From Paludifilum halophilum (lineage in GTDB: Bacteria; Bacillota; Bacilli; Thermoactinomycetales; DSM-45169), in NCBI RefSeq assembly GCF_002245355.1, contig NZ_NOWF01000012.1:32705-96704 (forward strand): DNA of 64,000 nucleotides. Direction: 5' to 3'. Each line of letters opens with the position of its first letter. Positions within the stretch are counted from its first letter, which is position 1. The position numbers were made by a program, and so were the translations under genes. Below the pieces are notes generated by a model. That model saw only the letters and a list, made by a program, of their open reading frames with translations. It did not search any database and was not told where the DNA came from. Positions 8,368 to 18,624 of this stretch are shown here, in pieces.

Positions 8368-9309
8368 ATGTTGGGTAAAACAGCGTTTTTGTTCCCGGGA
8401 CAAGGTTCCCAGAAGGTCGGGATGGGAAAAGCGGCTTTCGATCATAATGCATCGGCCCGGGAATATTTTGAACGGGCGGACGAGGCCCTGGGAACCTCTT
8501 TATCCCGGCTTTGCTTTGAGGGACCTGAGGAAGAGCTCCGCCTGACGGTCAACGCGCAACCGGCCCTTTTGACAACCAGTATCGCTCTTTTGTCTTTGTT
8601 TGGGGATAAGGGGGTTCAGCCGGATGTTGTCGCCGGCCACAGTTTGGGCGAGTACTCGGCTTTGGTTGCGGCGGGGTCTCTCTCCTTCGAGGATGCTGTC
8701 CGTACCGTACGGCAGCGGGGACTGTTGATGGAGGAAGCGGTTCCCGCCGGAGAAGGTGCGATGTCTGCTGTGATCGGCCTGGACCGGGAGTCTGTGGACC
8801 GAATCTGCGAAACCGTCCGTGCCGAAGAAGGCGTGGTACAGCCTGCCAATTACAATTGTCCGGGACAGCTGGTCCTATCCGGGGAGCGATCGGCGGTGGA
8901 AACCGCCGGACAGCGGGCGAAAGAAGCGGGGGCTCGGCGAGTGCGTCCCCTGCCCGTAAGCGGCCCTTTTCATTCCAGCTTGATGAAGCCGGCCGCCCGG
9001 CGGATGGAAGCGGTACTCGATGAAGCGGCCTTGAAGGATGCGTCGATACCGGTGGTTGCCAACACATCCGCCCGTCCGGTTACGGAGGCGGAAGTGATTC
9101 GGAGATCGCTGGTGAAACAGGTCGCTTCCCCGGTGCTGTGGGAAGACAGTATCCGTTGGATGTTGGATCAAGGCGTGGATACCTTTGTAGAAGTCGGCTC
9201 CGGCAATGTGCTGACGGGGCTGGTTCGTAAGATTCAACGGAGGGTGACTGCCGTCTCCGTGCAGGATGTGGATTCCTTTCATAAATATTTGGAAAAGATG
9301 GGTTTATAA
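8368..9309 (+). CDS. fabD: Malonyl-CoA:ACP transacylase
   Basis: FabD loads malonate from malonyl-CoA onto acyl carrier protein, supplying the extender for FabH and FabF. The product is 313 residues. The nucleophile Ser92 is in GHSLGEYSALV, preceded by the GQGSQKVGMG motif (11-20), and a catalytic His lies in PVSGPFHSSLM. AGGAGGGACG precedes the ATG. Confidence 0.96.
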   Translation: MLGKTAFLFPGQGSQKVGMGKAAFDHNASAREYFERADEALGTSLSRLCFEGPEEELRLTVNAQPALLTTSIALLSLFGDKGVQPDVVAGHSLGEYSALVAAGSLSFEDAVRTVRQRGLLMEEAVPAGEGAMSAVIGLDRESVDRICETVRAEEGVVQPANYNCPGQLVLSGERSAVETAGQRAKEAGARRVRPLPVSGPFHSSLMKPAARRMEAVLDEAALKDASIPVVANTSARPVTEAEVIRRSLVKQVASPVLWEDSIRWMLDQGVDTFVEVGSGNVLTGLVRKIQRRVTAVSVQDVDSFHKYLEKMGL

Positions 9310-9321
9310 GGAGGCATTCGG

Positions 9322-10062
9322 ATGCTAACCGGTAAAATAGCTATGGTTACCGGCGGTTCCCGGGGGATTGGCCGGGCGGTTTGTCTCAGCCTGGCGGAAG
9401 CGGGGGCCGATGTTGCCGTCGTTTATGCCGGCAACCGGCAAGCCGCCGAAGAGACGGTATCCCGGATCCGCGAGTCCGGCCGTCAAGCCCTGGCGGTCCA
9501 GGCCGATGTGTCTGACGCCGGACAGGTGGATACCGCCGTCAAACAGGTGATTCAGCAATTCGGTCGCATCGATATCCTGGTCAATAACGCCGGGATCACC
9601 CGGGACAATTTGATCCTCCGGATGAAGGAGGAGGACTGGGACCGGGTTGTGAACACCAACTTGAAAGGGGTGTTCCTCTGTACCAAGGCGGTTACCCGTC
9701 CCATGATCAAGCAGCGTTCCGGACGAATCATCAATATCAGCTCCGTGGTCGGGGTTGTCGGCAACCCGGGTCAGGCCAATTATGTTGCGGCCAAGTCGGG
9801 TGTCATCGGTCTGACCAAGACGACAGCCAAAGAGTTGGCCAGTCGCGGAATCACTGTTAATGCCGTCGCTCCCGGGTTTATCGAGACAGATATGACTGCT
9901 GAACTGGGAGAAGAAGCCCGGGAAGGGATGAAGGGACAGATTCCTCTGGCCCGCCTGGGTTCACCGGAAGATGTGGCGGCGGCGGTCAAGTTTTTGGCTT
10001 CCGATGACGCCTCCTATATGACGGGACAAACCTTGAACGTTGACGGCGGCATGGTAACCTGA
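9322..10062 (+). CDS. fabG: 3-oxoacyl-ACP reductase FabG
   Basis: FabG is the NADPH-dependent ketoreductase of the elongation cycle. The 246-residue short-chain dehydrogenase has TGGSRGIGR (10-18) for cofactor binding, NNAG near residue 90, and the catalytic Ser, Tyr and Lys in the ISSVVG and YVAAK segments. AAGGAGG sits before the ATG, 12 bases after fabD. Operon position separates it from the catabolic SDRs near 45 and 50 kb. Confidence 0.95.
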   Translation: MLTGKIAMVTGGSRGIGRAVCLSLAEAGADVAVVYAGNRQAAEETVSRIRESGRQALAVQADVSDAGQVDTAVKQVIQQFGRIDILVNNAGITRDNLILRMKEEDWDRVVNTNLKGVFLCTKAVTRPMIKQRSGRIINISSVVGVVGNPGQANYVAAKSGVIGLTKTTAKELASRGITVNAVAPGFIETDMTAELGEEAREGMKGQIPLARLGSPEDVAAAVKFLASDDASYMTGQTLNVDGGMVT

Positions 10063-10117
10063 GTGGCGGCTTTACATCAGAGCCGCAACGGTATTACTCG
10101 ATTTTTTAAAAGACATC

Positions 10118-10132
10118 TCGTATAATACGAGA
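10118..10132 (+). promoter_or_regulatory. Palindrome overlapping a -10-like element before acpP
   Basis: CTCGTAT-A-ATACGAG is a perfect 7-bp inverted repeat around one base and contains TATAAT (10121-10126). It ends four bases before the acpP ribosome-binding region. No convincing -35 hexamer was seen, so whether this is a promoter, an operator or an RNA hairpin is open. Confidence 0.4.
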
Positions 10133-10146
10133 GGGAGGTGAAGGAA

Positions 10147-10380
10147 ATGGCAGATACGTTGAACCGAGTACAGCGCATTATCGTGGATCGTCTGGGGGTG
10201 GACGCCTCCGAGGTGACTCCGGAAGCGGCGGTCAAGGATGACTTGGGTGCCGATTCTCTGGATGTCATGGATCTCATCCTCGAATTGGAGGACGAGTTCT
10301 CCATGGAGATTTCCGATGAGCAGGCTGAAAAAATCAACACGGTAGGGGATATCGTGAATTATATCGAATCCCGTTCCTGA
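10147..10380 (+). CDS. acpP: Acyl carrier protein
   Basis: The 77-residue acidic protein carries the fatty acyl chain on a phosphopantetheine arm attached to Ser37 in [18 protein letters not shown] precedes the ATG at 10147; a GTG nine bases upstream overlaps that site and is less likely. It sits between fabG and fabF, the conserved Bacillus arrangement. Confidence 0.96.
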   Translation: MADTLNRVQRIIVDRLGVDASEVTPEAAVKDDLGADSLDVMDLILELEDEFSMEISDEQAEKINTVGDIVNYIESRS

Positions 10381-10388
10381 GAGGTGAC

Positions 10389-10415
10389 CAAGTCCCGTTT
10401 TTGTGACGGGACTTT
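10389..10415 (+). terminator. Hairpin between acpP and fabF
   Basis: AAGTCCCGT (10390-10398) pairs with ACGGGACTT (10406-10414). The T tract is short and broken, so this is probably a leaky terminator or mRNA-stabilising hairpin that allows higher acpP than fabF expression. Confidence 0.55.
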
Positions 10416-10477
10416 CTACCTCTTTTCCAAACGACGCAACCCTCCCATTTTGTTGGTAGAAAAGGCGGTGAATGAAA

Positions 10478-11725
10478 GTGGCGAAACGGGTAGTGATCAC
10501 CGGTATGGGGGTCCTTTCACCGATCGGCAATGATATACCCACATTCTGGAACCATTTGATTCAGGGTCAATCCGGGGTCGGTCCCGTTACTCAGTTTGAC
10601 GCCAGTGATTTTTCCACGAGAATTGCGGCGGAAGTGAAAGACTTCAATCCGCTTGATTATATGGAACGAAAAGAAGCGCGGAAGATGGACCGTTTTGTCC
10701 AATTCGGTGTGGTGGCTTCCCAGATGGCTCTGAAGGATGCGGGGCTGGACATCGAACGGGAAGATCCGGACCGGGTCGGCGTGTATATCGGTTCCGGCAT
10801 CGGAGGGCTTAAAACCTGGGAAGAGCAGCACAAGATTTACCTGAAGCGGGGACCCAACCGGGTCAGCCCCTTCTTCATCCCGATGATGATCGCCAATATG
10901 GCGGCGGGGCAGGTTTCCATTTCCACTGGAGCCAAGGGGCCCAACAGTGCGGCGATCTCCGCCTGTGCGACCGGGACCCACTCCATCGGGGATGCCACCG
11001 AGATTCTCCGGCGGGGCGATGCCGATGCCATGATTGCCGGAGGAACCGAAGCCACGATTACCCCGATGGCTTTCGCCGGTTTCTGCGCCAATAAGGCGAT
11101 GACCACCCGCAATGACGAACCGGAGAAAGCGAGCCGTCCCTTTGATAAAGAGCGTGACGGGTTTGTCATGGGGGAAGGGGCCGGTGTTCTCATCCTAGAA
11201 ACGCTGGAACACGCTCAGGCTCGGGGAGCGAATATCATCGCCGAAGTGGCTGGATACGGCATGAGCGGCGATGCATATCACTTGACCAGCCCCTCTCCCG
11301 ACGGCGAAGGTCCGGCCCGAGCGATGAAACGGGCGGTGGAGGACTCCGGCTTGGAACTCGAGCAAATCGGGTATATTAATGCCCATGGAACATCAACCCC
11401 GCTGAATGAAAAATATGAGACGATGGCGATCAAAAGCGCCTTTGGGGAACATGCCTACCGATTGGCCGTCAGTTCCACCAAATCGATGATGGGGCACCTG
11501 TTGGGCGCCTCCGGCGGGGTGGAAGCGATCGCCACGGCCCTCGCACTGAAAGAGGGGATCCTTCCGCCGACGATCAATTACGAACATCCGGATCCCGATT
11601 GTGATCTGGATTGCGTCCCCAACGAAGCGCGGCGGACATCGGTGCAGGCGGCTTTGTCCAATTCCTTCGGTTTCGGGGGCCATAATGCGACGATCGTGCT
11701 GAAGAAGTACGATGGCGCGGATTAA
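10478..11725 (+). CDS. fabF: 3-oxoacyl-ACP synthase II (FabF)
   Basis: FabF is the elongating condensing enzyme of fatty acid synthesis. The 415-residue product has the complete Cys-His-His triad: Cys in [11 protein letters not shown], His in [11 protein letters not shown] and His in [11 protein letters not shown]. The GTG at 10478 is preferred because AAGGCGGTGA ends about six bases before it; an ATG at 10472 would be almost touching that site. It precedes rnc by 18 bases. Confidence 0.94.
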   Translation: MAKRVVITGMGVLSPIGNDIPTFWNHLIQGQSGVGPVTQFDASDFSTRIAAEVKDFNPLDYMERKEARKMDRFVQFGVVASQMALKDAGLDIEREDPDRVGVYIGSGIGGLKTWEEQHKIYLKRGPNRVSPFFIPMMIANMAAGQVSISTGAKGPNSAAISACATGTHSIGDATEILRRGDADAMIAGGTEATITPMAFAGFCANKAMTTRNDEPEKASRPFDKERDGFVMGEGAGVLILETLEHAQARGANIIAEVAGYGMSGDAYHLTSPSPDGEGPARAMKRAVEDSGLELEQIGYINAHGTSTPLNEKYETMAIKSAFGEHAYRLAVSSTKSMMGHLLGASGGVEAIATALALKEGILPPTINYEHPDPDCDLDCVPNEARRTSVQAALSNSFGFGGHNATIVLKKYDGAD

Positions 11726-11743
11726 GCAGGTGGTGAGAAGGAG

Positions 11744-12439
11744 ATGAACCTGACCGAATTAAGCCGGAAAATCGGTCTGGATCTCCGGGACGAAACCTTG
11801 TTCCAACAGGCGTTTACCCATACGTCTTATGCCCATGAGCGCAAAGGGGATCAGTCCCAGCTGGATAATGAAAGGCTGGAGTTCCTGGGGGATGCGGTTT
11901 TGGAACTGACGGTCTCGGAATACTTGTACGACCGTTTTCCCGATTTGAAGGAGGGTGACTTGACCCGGATGCGGGCACGGATCGTATGTGAGCCGTCACT
12001 GGCAGCTTTCGCCCGGGAGCTGGACTTTGGAAATTACGTGCGGTTGGGCAAAGGGGAGGAAATGACCGGCGGCCGGAATCGCCCCGCTCTATTGGCGGAT
12101 GTGTTTGAGGCCTTTATCGGTGCCCTTTACTTGGAAAAGGGTGTGGAAGGGGTCAAGGCGTTTCTCCGTTCCTTTATCTTTCCACGCGTTGACGACCGGT
12201 GGCTGACATGGGCGACGGATGCCAAAAGCCAGCTTCAGGAGGCGATCCAGCGGGATCACCTGGGAGCATTGGACTACCAGATTGTCGATGTACAAGGGCC
12301 GGCCCATGACCGGCAGTTTGTCGCCGAAGTTTGGCTGGCCGATCGCAAGCTGGGGACAGGCACCGGCCGCTCCAAGAAGGAGGCGGAACAACGTGCCGCC
12401 GCTGAAGGACTCCAGCAACTCCAACAGTCGAAGAAATAA
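11744..12439 (+). CDS. rnc: Ribonuclease III
   Basis: RNase III cuts double-stranded RNA, including rRNA precursors and, in Bacillus, the SRP RNA precursor. The 231-residue product has the signature [14 protein letters not shown], a second acidic cluster in [12 protein letters not shown], and a C-terminal double-stranded RNA-binding domain (about residues 160-228). AGAAGGAG precedes the ATG. Confidence 0.96.
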   Translation: MNLTELSRKIGLDLRDETLFQQAFTHTSYAHERKGDQSQLDNERLEFLGDAVLELTVSEYLYDRFPDLKEGDLTRMRARIVCEPSLAAFARELDFGNYVRLGKGEEMTGGRNRPALLADVFEAFIGALYLEKGVEGVKAFLRSFIFPRVDDRWLTWATDAKSQLQEAIQRDHLGALDYQIVDVQGPAHDRQFVAEVWLADRKLGTGTGRSKKEAEQRAAAEGLQQLQQSKK

Positions 12440-12446
12440 TCCCCCG

Positions 12447-12483
12447 ACCACCGGTTGCATAGAAAAGCAGGCCGGTGGTTTTG
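12447..12483 (+). terminator. rnc terminator
   Basis: ACCACCGG (12447-12454) pairs with CCGGTGGT (12472-12479), followed by TTTTG. It separates the fab-rnc transcript from csaA and smc. Confidence 0.7.
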
Positions 12484-12564
12484 TATGAACACTCCGGGGG
12501 ATTCGGAAAAGGCACCAGGACTGCTTCTCTTTTTACTGAAGATACACTGAGAGGAGTGTAACCG

Positions 12565-12899
12565 ATGACCGACATCACCTTTGAAGACTTTGATAAAATC
12601 GAGATCCGTACCGGGAAAGTGGTGCGGGCGGAGGCTTTTCCCAAGGCGCGCAAACCGGCCTATAAACTGTGGATCGACTTCGGTGAGCTCGGGGTGAAAA
12701 AGAGCAGTGCCCAGATCACCCAGCTTTACGATCGGGAATCCCTGGAGGGGAAGCGGGTATTGGCAGTAACCAATTTTCCGCCTCGGCAGATCGCTGATTT
12801 TATATCGGAGGTCCTCGTTTTGGGGGTTGCCATGGACGGGGGGAGGTCGCCCTCATCCAAGCGGATCGGGAAGTTCCTCTTGGCAAGCGGGTTTTCTGA
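12565..12899 (+). pseudogene. csaA: CsaA family tRNA-binding-domain protein, frameshifted at a G run
   Basis: CsaA is a small dimeric protein with an oligonucleotide-binding fold related to the tRNA-binding domain of MetRS, described as an export chaperone in Bacillus. The first 92 codons match the family well. Six G at 12838-12843 throw the frame: as given the protein runs on to 12951 with an unrelated tail. Adding one G restores GEVALIQADREVPLGKRVF and a stop at 12897-12899, giving the usual length of about 111-112 residues. It could be a sequencing error, phase variation or a young pseudogene. AGAGGAGTG precedes the ATG. Confidence 0.85.
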
Positions 12900-13025
12900 A
12901 CGGACCGTTCCGGAAAAGAAAAAATGGGACACCGGCACCGATTCGCCATGAACCGGTGCTATTCTCGTGGTAAAATAATTGGTTGGGGCATAAAGAAAGG
13001 ATCCATAATGAAGGGAGGGAGCGTT

Positions 13026-16000
13026 TTGTATCTGAAACGATTGGAAATGACCGGATTCAAATCTTTTGCCAACCGGACCGAGCTGGAGTTTGTCCCGGGT
13101 GTTACAGCCGTCGTCGGACCCAACGGGAGCGGAAAGAGCAATGTCACTGACGGCATTCGCTGGGTGCTCGGGGAACAGAGTGCCAAATCTCTGCGGGGTT
13201 CATCGATGCAGGATGTCATATTTTCCGGCAGTGATTCCAGGAAGCCGGTGGGTTACTGTGAAGTAGCCATCACCCTGGATAATACGGATCAGAAGCTGAA
13301 CCTCGATTATTCCGATGTAACCGTCACCCGAAGGGTGTATCGTTCAGGAGACAGTGAATACTACATCAATAAGCAGTCTTGTCGTCTGAAGGATATTACC
13401 GAATTATTCATGGACACCGGGATCGGGAAAGAAGCTTACTCCATGATCGGACAAGGACGAATCGACGAAATTCTGAGCACCAAGTCGGAAGACCGTCGGG
13501 CCATTTTTGAAGAGGCGGCGGGAATCGTCAAATATAAATCCCGCAAGCGGGAAGCCGAGAGAAAGCTGGAGTCGACGGATCAAAATCTCGCCCGGATCGA
13601 GGACCTGGTCAGTGAATTGGAGGAGCAGGTTGCCCCTTTGGAGGAGCAGGCGGAAAAAGCCAAGAAATACAAAGAGCTGAAACAGGCTCTGTCCGAAGCC
13701 GAGATCGGTTTGTATGTACATAAGATTGAAACGCTGCACCAAAATTGGAAGGAGGCCAGTGAGCGATTAAAGCAGCTGACGGATGGGGATGGGAAGCTGT
13801 CGGAGGAAGGGAAGCGCTGGAAGGTCTTGTTGGAAGAACTTCGCTGGCAGCTCAGTCAAAAGGAAAAACAGGTGGAATCCCTGCAGGGCGAGCTTCTTCA
13901 AGTAAGTGAGGAGCTGGAAAAGGCGGAAGGGCAACGAGAAGTGCTGATGGAGAGGGCCCGGAACCGCGGCGAGACGCATAAGCAGACACTCGCCCGCCTG
14001 GAGCAGCTCCGAACAGAGAAGGGCCGTTTGGAACAGGAATGGAAAGCGCAGAAGGAACGCCTGAGTCGAAAGGAACAGGAATGGGAGAAGATTACCGCTC
14101 GCCTTGAGGAAGCGGAGGCGAAACTGGCCGCTGTGGGAGACAGCGGAACCGGCGACTTGGATGAGCTGAGAGCACGCTTGTCGGAATTGCTTCATGAAAA
14201 GACTCGTTTGCACAGTGAAAAGCAGTATCTGGAAGAGCAAAAAGGTCGCCAGGCGGAACAGAGAGAGTTGCTGGAGTCTCAGAGTGAAGAGGATCGGCGG
14301 ACAGAGGAGGAGTTGAAGAAACGCAGGGATGATTTACAGGAGGAGATCCAGCAGGTGGAAGTGGATCTCGACCGTTGTACCGTCTCTTATCGGGAAGGGG
14401 CGGATAAAAAGAAAGAACTGGAAGACCAATTGAAACAGATGGACCAATCTCTGCGCCAAGCGGAACAGAAGCTGGACGGTCTCCGTTCCCGACGGGAGAT
14501 TGTGAAGGATATGGAAGCGGATCATACCGGGTTTTTTCAAGGAGTAAAAGAAGTGTTAAAGGCCCGGGATCAGGGAACCTTGAAAGGAATTCATGGAGCG
14601 GTGGCCCAGTTGATCCGTGTCCCTCAGGAGTACGAGGCGGCGGTGGAAACGGCTTTAGGCGGAGCGATGCAGCACCTGGTGGTGGAAAATGAATCGGTCG
14701 GTCGTCGAGGGATTCGATTCCTCAAGGAACGGCACGCCGGGCGGGCCACTTTCCTGCCTCTGGACGTCATCCGGGGTCGCTTTGTCCCCTCCGCTGAGAA
14801 GGAGCTGTTGGAGTCGGCTCCCGGGTTTGTCGGTATCGCCGCGGATTTGGTGAAGACCGAATCGGCCTACCGCAGTGTTCTACAGAGCCTTCTGGGACAT
14901 GTGATTGTGGCCCGGACGCTGAAAAACGCCAATGAAATCGCCCGGCGAATGGGTTATCGCTTTCGGATCGTCACTCTGGAGGGGGATGTTGTCAACCCCG
15001 GAGGGTCCATGTCCGGAGGGAGTCGCCGAAAGTCCAAGGTGAACTTGTTGGGCCGTTCCCGCCAGGTGGAAGAATTGGAACAGCAGATTGAGTCATCGCA
15101 AAGAGAATGGGAACAGGTGCAACACCGCCATGAAAAGTGCGTAACGGAGAAAAACCGGTTGGATACCGATTTGGAAAAGATTCGCCAAGAGGGGGAAACA
15201 TTGCGCTTGCGCCAACAGGAGCTCAAGGGACATGAACGGGAGCTGGACCTGGAAAGGCGGACGCTGGAAGACCAACAAAAGAAAAATCGGGAAGCATGGG
15301 AGAAAGTGAAGCAAGAGGAGGCTCGCCTCGAACGGAGTTTTGAACAAGCTCGGAAGAGTCTGGAGGAGATGGATGCCGAACAGTCTCGGCTGGAACGCTT
15401 GATTCATTCCTCCCAGGAACGGGTTCAGCAGCATGCGTCGGAAAAAGATGAGGCGAACCGGGAGATCACGGATTGGAAGATCAGCGCCGCCCGTCTCCAG
15501 CAGGAGCGGGAATATTTGGCCGCTGACTGCGAACGGTTGGAACAAGAAAGCCAACGGGTTGACAGGCAGCTCGCAGAGGCTGAGGAACAGTTGGATCAGC
15601 TTCAGACTGGAGTCGCGGACAATGACGAGGAGGCCAAGCGTTTGGCTGACCAGGCGGAAGAGTACCGCCACCGGAAGGAGCGGGTGCAGGAATCGCTCAA
15701 AGCCGCCAAGGAGGAACGGGATTCGCTTCAAAGCGATCGCGTTGAGAAGGAAAAGAAAGCCCAAGAAGTTCAGCAACAGTTGAAAAAATTGCAGGAAGAG
15801 ATGCACCAGCAGGAAGTTCGAGTCAACCGGCTGGATGTCGAATTAAACCACTTGCTCGAAAAGCTGGCAGAGGAGTACGAGATCAGCTATGAGCTGGCCA
15901 GGGATCGATATTCCCGGCCGGAAGATCCGAAGAAAGCGGAACGGGAAGTCAAATCCCTGCGGGGGAAAATCGCTGCCCTGGGTGAGGTTAACCTGGGAGC

Positions 16001-16610
16001 CATTGACGAATACGAACGTTTGAGCACGCGTTTTTCCTTCCTGCAAGGACAGCGGGACGATCTGATTGAAGCCAAAGAGTCGCTGTTCGAGGTCATTCAT
16101 AATATCGAATCGGAGATGTCCCGCCGTTTTTCAGAGACTTTTGATGCGATCCGGACGGAGTTTTTGGATGTCTTTGTTCAAATGTTCGGAGGAGGTCGGG
16201 CCGATTTACGCCTGTCCGAACCGGATAATCTATTGCAGACAGGGATTGAGATCATCGCTCAGCCGCCGGGGAAAAAACCGCAAAACCTGGGTCTTCTCTC
16301 CGGAGGGGAAAGGGCTCTGTCCGCGATTGCTCTTCTCTTTGCTGTATTGAGGTATAAGCCCGTCCCCTTTTGTGTTTTGGATGAAGTGGATGCCGCTTTG
16401 GATGAAGCCAATCTGACCCGCTTCACCACATACCTGCGGGAGTTCTCGCAAAAGACGCAGTTTATCATTATTTCCCACCGAAAACGGACGATGGAAGGGG
16501 CGGATGTTCTTTACGGGATCACGATGGAGGAGGCCGGGGTGTCCAAGCTGGTCTCTGTCAAGCTGGATCAGTTTGAGGATGGCCAGGAAGTTGCGGTGGC
16601 CAAGGCTTAA
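13026..16610 (+). CDS. smc: Chromosome segregation protein SMC
   Basis: SMC with ScpA and ScpB forms the bacterial condensin that aligns and resolves sister chromosomes. The 1194-residue product has Walker A GPNGSGKSN near residue 32, long heptad-rich coiled coils on both sides of a hinge (about 500-660, starting near GFFQGVKEV), the signature LLSGGERALSA and Walker B VLDEVDAALDE. The start is the TTG at 13026: it follows GGGAGGG by six bases and gives MYLKRLEMTGFKSFA, the family N terminus; longer in-frame starts add unrelated residues. ftsY begins 12 bases downstream. Confidence 0.95.
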   Translation: MYLKRLEMTGFKSFANRTELEFVPGVTAVVGPNGSGKSNVTDGIRWVLGEQSAKSLRGSSMQDVIFSGSDSRKPVGYCEVAITLDNTDQKLNLDYSDVTVTRRVYRSGDSEYYINKQSCRLKDITELFMDTGIGKEAYSMIGQGRIDEILSTKSEDRRAIFEEAAGIVKYKSRKREAERKLESTDQNLARIEDLVSELEEQVAPLEEQAEKAKKYKELKQALSEAEIGLYVHKIETLHQNWKEASERLKQLTDGDGKLSEEGKRWKVLLEELRWQLSQKEKQVESLQGELLQVSEELEKAEGQREVLMERARNRGETHKQTLARLEQLRTEKGRLEQEWKAQKERLSRKEQEWEKITARLEEAEAKLAAVGDSGTGDLDELRARLSELLHEKTRLHSEKQYLEEQKGRQAEQRELLESQSEEDRRTEEELKKRRDDLQEEIQQVEVDLDRCTVSYREGADKKKELEDQLKQMDQSLRQAEQKLDGLRSRREIVKDMEADHTGFFQGVKEVLKARDQGTLKGIHGAVAQLIRVPQEYEAAVETALGGAMQHLVVENESVGRRGIRFLKERHAGRATFLPLDVIRGRFVPSAEKELLESAPGFVGIAADLVKTESAYRSVLQSLLGHVIVARTLKNANEIARRMGYRFRIVTLEGDVVNPGGSMSGGSRRKSKVNLLGRSRQVEELEQQIESSQREWEQVQHRHEKCVTEKNRLDTDLEKIRQEGETLRLRQQELKGHERELDLERRTLEDQQKKNREAWEKVKQEEARLERSFEQARKSLEEMDAEQSRLERLIHSSQERVQQHASEKDEANREITDWKISAARLQQEREYLAADCERLEQESQRVDRQLAEAEEQLDQLQTGVADNDEEAKRLADQAEEYRHRKERVQESLKAAKEERDSLQSDRVEKEKKAQEVQQQLKKLQEEMHQQEVRVNRLDVELNHLLEKLAEEYEISYELARDRYSRPEDPKKAEREVKSLRGKIAALGEVNLGAIDEYERLSTRFSFLQGQRDDLIEAKESLFEVIHNIESEMSRRFSETFDAIRTEFLDVFVQMFGGGRADLRLSEPDNLLQTGIEIIAQPPGKKPQNLGLLSGGERALSAIALLFAVLRYKPVPFCVLDEVDAALDEANLTRFTTYLREFSQKTQFIIISHRKRTMEGADVLYGITMEEAGVSKLVSVKLDQFEDGQEVAVAKA

Positions 16611-16622
16611 GGAGGTTGAAGG

Positions 16623-17609
16623 ATGAGTTTTTTTAAACGGCTGAAAGAGAGTGTTTCCAAAACGACGGAATCGGTGACACAGAAGTTTAAAGACGGATTG
16701 AGTAAGACCAGCTCTTCTCTGGTGGGTGCGATGGACAGTGTCTTTAGCCGCAATCGCATCGATGAGGAGCTGTTTGAGGAGCTGGAGGATGTACTGATCG
16801 GCGCGGATGTCGGCGTTCAGACGACGATGGAGATCGTCGACCGTCTGCGGAGCGAAGTGAAGCAGCGCAAAGTCAAAGACCCTGCCGATCTGCAGCCCCT
16901 TCTGTCGGAAATCCTGGTGGAAATGTTGCAGGGAGACGACAGGGACACGGCTATGAATCTGAAAGCAGACGGCCTGTCGATCATTCTCTTCGTCGGAGTA
17001 AACGGGGTGGGGAAAACCACCACCATCGGGAAGCTGGCTCACCAATACCGACAAGAAGGAAAACGAGTGATCCTGGCGGCAGGGGATACGTTCCGCGCCG
17101 GGGCGATTGAACAATTGGAAGTATGGGGGGAACGGGTCGGCGTCGATGTGATCCGGCATCAGGCGGGCTCCGATCCCGCCGCTGTCATCTACGACGGAAT
17201 TCAGGCCGCCAAAGCCCGGGGGGCGGATATCCTCCTCTGTGACACGGCAGGCCGGTTGCACAGCAAGGTCAACCTGATGGAGGAGTTGAAAAAGGTATAC
17301 CGCGTCATCCAGAGGGAAGTACCGGAGGCTCCCCACGAAACGTTACTCGTGCTGGACTCCACGACGGGTCAAAATGCTCTGCAACAGGCAAAATGGTTCA
17401 ACGAAGCCACCCGGTTGTCGGGAATCGTCCTAACCAAGATGGATGGAACCGCCAAAGGGGGCATTGCTGTTGCCATCCGCCGGGAATTGTCCATCCCGGT
17501 CAAATGGATCGGATTGGGTGAGAAGCTGGACGACTTGCAACCCTTCGACGCGGAGCAATTCGTCCACGCCCTCTTTGTCCAGGCGATCGAGAAGGAAGAA
17601 GAGGCCTAA
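16623..17609 (+). CDS. ftsY: Signal recognition particle receptor FtsY
   Basis: FtsY docks the SRP-ribosome complex at the membrane by forming a GTPase pair with Ffh. The 328-residue protein has a short basic and acidic N-terminal region, an NG domain with [24 protein letters not shown] and [10 protein letters not shown], and the C-terminal [13 protein letters not shown] segment. It lacks a long acidic A domain, as usual in Bacilli. AAGGAGGTTG precedes the ATG. Confidence 0.97.
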   Translation: MSFFKRLKESVSKTTESVTQKFKDGLSKTSSSLVGAMDSVFSRNRIDEELFEELEDVLIGADVGVQTTMEIVDRLRSEVKQRKVKDPADLQPLLSEILVEMLQGDDRDTAMNLKADGLSIILFVGVNGVGKTTTIGKLAHQYRQEGKRVILAAGDTFRAGAIEQLEVWGERVGVDVIRHQAGSDPAAVIYDGIQAAKARGADILLCDTAGRLHSKVNLMEELKKVYRVIQREVPEAPHETLLVLDSTTGQNALQQAKWFNEATRLSGIVLTKMDGTAKGGIAVAIRRELSIPVKWIGLGEKLDDLQPFDAEQFVHALFVQAIEKEEEA

Positions 17610-17686
17610 AAGGTTTGTGAAAAAGTCGGAAATATATCTTATCGATGTCCAAGCCCATCACAGGGAAAGGATTCTGTAGGATCGTA

Positions 17687-17714
17687 AAGCCTGCCTGACT
17701 CGGCGGGCTTTTTT
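17687..17714 (+). terminator. ftsY terminator
   Basis: AAGCCTGCC (17687-17695) pairs with GGCGGGCTT (17702-17710) with one G-T pair, followed by a run of T. It ends the smc-ftsY transcript. Confidence 0.85.
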
Positions 17715-17796
17715 CTACGTGATCAGGGGATTAGACAGCGACGTGGTTCCTGATGGTATATAATGGGCTTTAGTGAATCGATAGGGAGGATTTTCA

Positions 17797-18510
17797 ATGA
17801 GCAGCCCTTTTTTACTGCAAATTCATGTGGGAATGCCTCGTTCCGTCGGAGTGGAACATGCGGTCCATCCGATGGAACGCCCTTGGCGGAGCGGTATTTT
17901 TAAACAGCCTGTTCAAGGCCCTGTCCGGCTAGGGAAAACGGGACTAGACGGCGATGGGCAAGCCGACTTGAAACATCACGGCGGTCCGGAAAAAGCGGTC
18001 CTGGTCTATGCCGACGCTCATTACCCTTTGTGGCGGAGGGAGTTGGGTTTTTCCGATTTTGACGGCGGGGCGTTCGGGGAAAATTTCATCGTTTCCGGAA
18101 TGACGGAGAAGGATGTTTGCGTCGGAGATGTCTACCGTATCGGTGAAGCGGTGGTCCAGGTATCTCAACCTCGCCTTCCCTGCTGGAAACCTGCTCGTCG
18201 CTGGCGGGTGAAGGATTTGGCCCTGCAAATGCAGAACACAGGCCGGACGGGGTGGTACCTTCGCGTGATCGAGGAAGGAATGGTAGAGCCCGGTGATGCC
18301 ATCCAACGGTTGGATCGGCCGTATCCTCAATGGACGATCGCCCGGTGCAATGATATTTTGCATCATCAAGAGAATGACCGCAGGGCCGCCGCCGATTTGG
18401 CCGCCTGCCACCTGCTGGCGGAAAACTGGGTGAAAGCCCTGTCCAAGCGAGCGGCCACCGGGGAAAATGGGGATTCCAAACCCCGGGTGATAGGGCCGAA
18501 TGAGGAATGA
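17797..18510 (+). CDS. MOSC domain-containing protein (YiiM-like)
   Basis: MOSC domains occur in molybdenum cofactor sulfurases and in YiiM/YuaD-type proteins involved in detoxifying N-hydroxylated compounds. The 237-residue product has the MOSC core including LKHHGGPEKAVLVYADAHY (about 54-72) and FGENF, a single conserved Cys in PRLPCWKPARR, and a C-terminal helical extension as in YiiM. GGGAGG precedes the ATG and TATAAT (17759-17764) lies upstream, though no good -35 was seen. Its place between ftsY and ylxM interrupts a usually conserved gene order. Confidence 0.85.
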   Translation: MSSPFLLQIHVGMPRSVGVEHAVHPMERPWRSGIFKQPVQGPVRLGKTGLDGDGQADLKHHGGPEKAVLVYADAHYPLWRRELGFSDFDGGAFGENFIVSGMTEKDVCVGDVYRIGEAVVQVSQPRLPCWKPARRWRVKDLALQMQNTGRTGWYLRVIEEGMVEPGDAIQRLDRPYPQWTIARCNDILHHQENDRRAAADLAACHLLAENWVKALSKRAATGENGDSKPRVIGPNEE

Positions 18511-18545
18511 GTCAGGCGCAGGCTGTTGGAGTCAAACCGAAATCC

Positions 18546-18574
18546 TTGACACCTGTATTTGTTTTCGGTATGAT
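18546..18574 (+). promoter_or_regulatory. Sigma-A promoter of ylxM-ffh
   Basis: TTGACA at 18546-18551, a 17-base spacer and TATGAT at 18569-18574. It would start the ylxM-ffh-rpsP transcript. Confidence 0.85.
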
Positions 18575-18624
18575 ATTCACCTGTAAAGGGTAATTCCCTG
18601 ACATGCGGATCGAGGTGGCTCCGA

